Shown here one piece after another: positions 61,201 through 64,000 of a DNA stretch of 64,000 nucleotides. A program made the translations under genes and the position numbers. The DNA lies in contig DUKY01000012.1 in assembly GCA_013329055.1 (NCBI GenBank), forward strand, positions 1-64,000, read 5' to 3'. This DNA comes from Nanobdellota archaeon (lineage in GTDB: Archaea > Nanobdellota > Nanobdellia > Pacearchaeales > GW2011-AR1). How positions within the stretch are numbered: position 1 is the stretch's first letter; every line of letters begins with the position of its first letter. A model generated the notes under the pieces. That model ran no database searches. It was not told where the DNA came from and was given only the letters and a program-made list of their open reading frames with translations.

Positions 61201-64000
61201 TGATAAACCTCCAGTGTCTGTACAGTTCACAGTCCAATTATATTGCCCGTCATCCCAAGAACTTAGAGTAAAATTATTAATTTGGCTATTAAGAATAACT
61301 GTTGAATTTGATTGATTATAAATTCCGTTAATATAAAGAGAACAATTAATCAAATCATTATTATCTGTTGCATTGTAATATAAAACAGGATTACTTATAT
61401 TAAACCAAGTTGGATCAAAAAGTTCTAAAGAGACAGTAGGAGGATAATCAACAATCGTAAAGTTCCAGGTGGCACTGGTGTTCAAATTTTTTGCATTATC
61501 AATACAACTAACATTCCATAAATGATTTCCCATACCTAAACTCACTGTTTGATTTGTAAATGTCCCATTATTTGCATTAAAATTTAAATCTTTAACAATA
61601 CTATCAACAGTTAAATTACACACCAATACTGAGTCCAAATTGTCATTTGCACTAAAATTAAAATTAATATTAGTGGTATAAATAACTTCATCATCCGAAG
61701 GATAAATTAGATTTAATTGCGGTAAAACAGTATCAACACTAAAATTCTTAGTTGTATCAGTGCCATTTAACCCTGCAGAATCATAACAAACAACAGTCCA
61801 ATTATAATTATTGTTTCCCAAGGTTAAAGTAAAATTATTAGTCGAACCATTAATAATTGGTGTTGAATTTGTTTGATTAAAAAGACCATTTAGGTATAAT
61901 GAACAATTATCAAATTGACCATTATCATCACTTGCAAGATATTCTAATAAAACATTGCTAGTATTAAACCAATAATTATCAGCAGTAACTAAAGACACGC
62001 TTGGAGCCTGATTTGCACCGGTAATTGTGACCTTTTTTGTGGTTGTACCATTAAAACTAGAATAACTTGAAATTCCCACACAACGAATATTATTTATCGA
62101 TTCTATATTTCCTCTAATAGTAAAATTAGTAGAAGAGATATTTGTAGTTGTGTTACCTAAATTATGAGGATTTGTTTCACTGCCGGATAAGATTAAATTT
62201 CCTGATGCACCAATATTAGTCCAACCAGTTGCAGAAGTGTTATATTGAACATAAACATTAGTATCCAAACATTTACCGGCATCACAACTTGCATTACAGG
62301 TAACATTTAAATCCTGTGCAGTTAAAATATTTTGATCAGTTGTTGGAGCAACCAATTCTGTATTCAAATTTCCTAAAGAAATAAAATCCGGAAATTCCAC
62401 ATAAGAAAGTCTAAGGTTATCCCAGTAATGGGTAACAGTAACAGCACCAGTATCAGTATTTCTAACATTTAAAACTAATTTTATTCTATCTGTGCTGGAT
62501 AAATATAAACCATCAGGATTGTTACAACTCCCTGTCCAGGTTCCTGTTCCTGATGTAATCCTTGTCCCTCCTGTAGAATCATCACCATGCTGGCAAATTA
62601 AAAAATCCCCTGAAGTATTAGTTACATAAACTTTCCAGGTTAAATATGCTTTATTATTTGCACTTGCACTTGCAACAGCACTAAATGAAATAGTTCCAGA
62701 AGGAATAAATGCTCCATTATTCACCATAAATGGACTAACAGCCTCAACAAGAGAATATAGTCCTCCGGCAGGAACAGAATAAGCAACATTATTTTCAACT
62801 GCATCCCGATTATTATTTAGATAGATATTTGCAGTAGAACTAAAATTAGAAGTATAAGTTTCATACCAACGAGCTTGATATGTTTGAGGAGAAAAGGAGA
62901 TATTAATATTTCTTGTTTCGCTTGCATTTTCATTGCCTGCTTCATCAAAACAATGTATACTCCAATTATGCAATCCATCAGAAACAGGATAACTGATTGT
63001 TTGATTTATTCCTTTACTAATCGTCGTATCAGTTAAAACATTAGCATCATCAATGAACAAAGAACAATTATCAACATCATTTGCATCACTAACATTAAAA
63101 ATAAAATCAACACCAAAAGTAGAATTTGAAAAAGAGTCATTTGCAGGAAAAACTTGTGTTACAAAAGGAAGAGTAGAATCAAGAATAAAAGTTCTATTCA
63201 CAAAATCAAATACACAACCATTAGCATCATCACAACATTGAATATTCCATAAGTATGAGCCTTCTCCTGAATAAGTATTTATAAAATCATTAATTGAACC
63301 ATTTGTAATTATAGTTGAATTTGATTTATTGAATAAAAAACTTCCGGAAGAATTATCCCATAAACTGCAATTCAAAAAATTACCAGAAGTTAAAGGAGTA
63401 TAACCAAAGGTTACAGAAAAATTATTCAAAACCTGCATATTAGAAGGGGAATTTAAATTTAAACTTAATGCACCTGCAACTTGATAAGATATATTAAGAT
63501 AAACATAATCAATATTCAATTTTATAAATGCCCCGGCAGTAGGAACTTTTATCGCAGTCATATTTAATTTAAGATTTTCTAATTGTACTTCACTTAAACT
63601 GCTCAAATCATAACTTACAGTTGATTCAGAAGTTTGCCCTGTACAATCAGAGTTTAAAAAAGTCCAGGTTCCGCCATTTGCAGAATATGAAATTTCGCAG
63701 GAACTCATCCCGGATTCAACATAATATTCAATATATAAATCTGCATCAAGAATTGTTGCACCAGCCGGAATCAATGAAGTATTTGTTAAATCAATCACAC
63801 CTTTAGCTAAATTACCGGATTTTGTGTCTAATCCTCCCCCCAGATAAACATTATTACTTGAAGTTACATCACTGCAGGCACAAGAACCGCTAGCACCATT
63901 ATCCAAACAAACATCAATTGCTGTGCAAACACCAAGGATAGTTGGATCAATAACATAATCAAATTCTACTTCACCAATTACTTTTAAATCAAAAGTATTT
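58273..64000 (-). CDS. Giant Ig-like repeat surface protein, truncated at the window edge
   Basis: At least 1908 codons; the frame stays open to the right edge, so the N-terminus lies outside the window (the internal TTG at 63906 is not a true start). The body holds about eight to ten repeats of roughly 90-110 residues with C-S-L-Y-x-NG..NQSNST, NNFTL..W-N-VTC-x-D and VDTxxPxxNLxYP segments, each with two cysteines. Domains of this type resemble bacterial Ig-like adhesion modules. A CARDB-like segment (NVVVKFYDGDPDLGGSQIGADKLINI) and a C-terminal domain like the two neighbours' follow. Confidence 0.85.
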   Translation of the reverse strand, partial: NTFDLKVIGEVEFDYVIDPTILGVCTAIDVCLDNGASGSCACSDVTSSNNVYLGGGLDTKSGNLAKGVIDLTNTSLIPAGATILDADLYIEYYVESGMSSCEISYSANGGTWTFLNSDCTGQTSESTVSYDLSSLSEVQLENLKLNMTAIKVPTAGAFIKLNIDYVYLNISYQVAGALSLNLNSPSNMQVLNNFSVTFGYTPLTSGNFLNCSLWDNSSGSFLFNKSNSTIITNGSINDFINTYSGEGSYLWNIQCCDDANGCVFDFVNRTFILDSTLPFVTQVFPANDSFSNSTFGVDFIFNVSDANDVDNCSLFIDDANVLTDTTISKGINQTISYPVSDGLHNWSIHCFDEAGNENASETRNINISFSPQTYQARWYETYTSNFSSTANIYLNNNRDAVENNVAYSVPAGGLYSLVEAVSPFMVNNGAFIPSGTISFSAVASASANNKAYLTWKVYVTNTSGDFLICQHGDDSTGGTRITSGTGTWTGSCNNPDGLYLSSTDRIKLVLNVRNTDTGAVTVTHYWDNLRLSYVEFPDFISLGNLNTELVAPTTDQNILTAQDLNVTCNASCDAGKCLDTNVYVQYNTSATGWTNIGASGNLILSGSETNPHNLGNTTTNISSTNFTIRGNIESINNIRCVGISSYSSFNGTTTKKVTITGANQAPSVSLVTADNYWFNTSNVLLEYLASDDNGQFDNCSLYLNGLFNQTNSTPIINGSTNNFTLTLGNNNYNWTVVCYDSAGLNGTDTTKNFSVDTVLPQLNLIYPSDDEVIYTTNINFNFSANDNLDSVLVCNLTVDSIVKDLNFNANNGTFTNQTVSLGMGNHLWNVSCIDNAKNLNTSATWNFTIVDYPPTVSLELFDPTWFNISNPVLYYNATDNNDLINCSLYINGIYNQSNSTVILNSQINNFTLSSWDDGQYNWTVNCTDTGGLSTKPANKTFYIDTTLPILNLSKPDNASQFLISDINFNFTIIDNLDSVLVCNLTINGIVKDLNFNANNGTLTNRLISSLTDGVKYWNVTCIDQANNINNSATRIINVSKSPSVISNTQNNAFFNTTNVELFYTPSDNTNLSSCNLYLNGAYNQSNSTAILNGAQNNFTLTLGSGYHNWSIMCNDTIGLVNQTSYRNFTVDLAKPIINLNYPLSEAMVYDSTVSFNYTVIDDLDLNIGCNLTIDGVVQNFTTAINGSNTIVPFTFSLGGLKYWNVTCIDDSGNLNSSETRNFTLYLPPTVNLTSPENYYWANSTSLVFYYNISDGNDDMVNSSLILNGILNQSNSTLLINNEINNFTVFGLVDGFYNWTVNVSDSESLVGTDNIQYLYIDTIKPTIIINSPYQDEVITTNNITLNFTLIDNMAENITCNVSVDDFNEFEDDIFVNGTNLQYLLRNDGNYTWYIECIDQAKNYNITSLINFSVIAPPIVNLTLPSDNWIATNSTVTFRYIPYDAVGITQCKLYLDEGLNQTDNTINKNEENSFTPVGGISEGEHNWTVECSDADLNLANATFYHFTRDISPPTIELELPLNDSGKYFDGGSVTFRWTANDSVYNIFQCDLIVDGVVKKNDEWVTSGISNPESVAGLTLGWHNWNVTCWDALNNSNNSLTYGFNFTYPDFFLNQSTFSFNVTNPKEGESVFINLTLENLGGTDINNVVVKFYDGDPDLGGSQIGADKLINISMYNLTEVNTTYIADIGTSEIFVLVDPPFATNGTYDEWNESNNEVSLNITVGSWHFFYGEIDSSSNYSLMDNSEDPVLNWNIINFSQGEVFISDLESDISWLDLVAIGKKINLDNSTDDFIEIDSLLNMSNFEDSVDSLYNNDSTINLSIFGKVVNYIPITNSTNNTNFVTGILWDSLDDIGDLEFDEVDKEDLIFVTEINQGGVGAYGVYDYEIRVPAMLREYDSTNSESAVFYAELI

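Overview
The window is strongly AT-rich archaeal DNA. The evidence is a set of archaeal information-processing genes: aIF2-alpha, Nop10, aEF1-beta, RadA, an RPA-like protein, Hef-type helicase and XPF-type nuclease pieces, archaeal TyrRS, EndoQ and an archaeal type IV pilus locus. TATA boxes of the type TTTATAAA lie about 25 bases before many gene starts, and GAGGTG Shine-Dalgarno sites occur inside operons. Small proteins, several family members with missing catalytic residues, and many short membrane proteins suggest a DPANN lineage (Woesearchaeota/Pacearchaeota-like). That placement is inference. I saw no rRNA, tRNA or CRISPR array.

Layout. 0-7.6 kb: radical SAM protein, RtcB ligase, aIF2-alpha, a Nudix-like protein, a TPR protein, Nop10 (50 aa) and EndoQ interrupted by an intein. 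7.6-13 kb: a giant cysteine-rich surface protein. 13-22.5 kb: NDK, AlkD-like and DinB-like proteins, RadA, RPA-like protein, aEF1-beta, an HD protein and paired membrane proteins. 22.7-33.3 kb: a type IV pilus-like locus read on the minus strand, with an ATPase, a double platform protein, about ten small proteins (most with class III-like N-termini) and a prepilin peptidase. 33.8-35.4 kb: coiled-coil and membrane proteins. 35.5-39.3 kb: an accessory island bounded by insertion-sequence ends, carrying DUF3800 and DUF262-HNH proteins and a transposase remnant. 39.4-55.5 kb: mostly housekeeping and repair genes, including split Hef, IMPDH/GMPR, a kinase-deoxyribosyltransferase fusion, an M16 peptidase, an FmrO-like methyltransferase, MPG, a DRG-like GTPase and TyrRS. 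55.5-64 kb: a cluster of secreted proteins ending in a very large Ig-like repeat protein that runs off the right edge.

The most unusual signal lies between genes. At least ten intergenic blocks (86-420 bp) share a modular design. An outer terminal inverted repeat (GGCTCTGTCCAG or GGCTTTGTAGAAA) encloses an inner helix whose two arms change together between copies (GATTTTAG/CTAAAATC, ATTAAATTTTAG/CTAAAATTTAAT, AATTTTATA/TATAAAATT, GATTTTAAC/GTTAAAATC). Inside are conserved patches (TTTTGGCAATTC, TTAAGGGCG, GGGAATCC) and exchangeable hairpin modules. Four copies have perfect 9-bp target-site duplications. They therefore look like non-autonomous mobile elements that also encode a conserved folded RNA. 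A second, unrelated intergenic repeat (2 copies near 2.3 and 4.7 kb) also shows paired base changes.

The genes with obvious joint action are the pilus locus, the DNA-repair genes (RadA, RPA, EndoQ, AlkD, MPG, Hef parts) and the right-hand surface-protein cluster.
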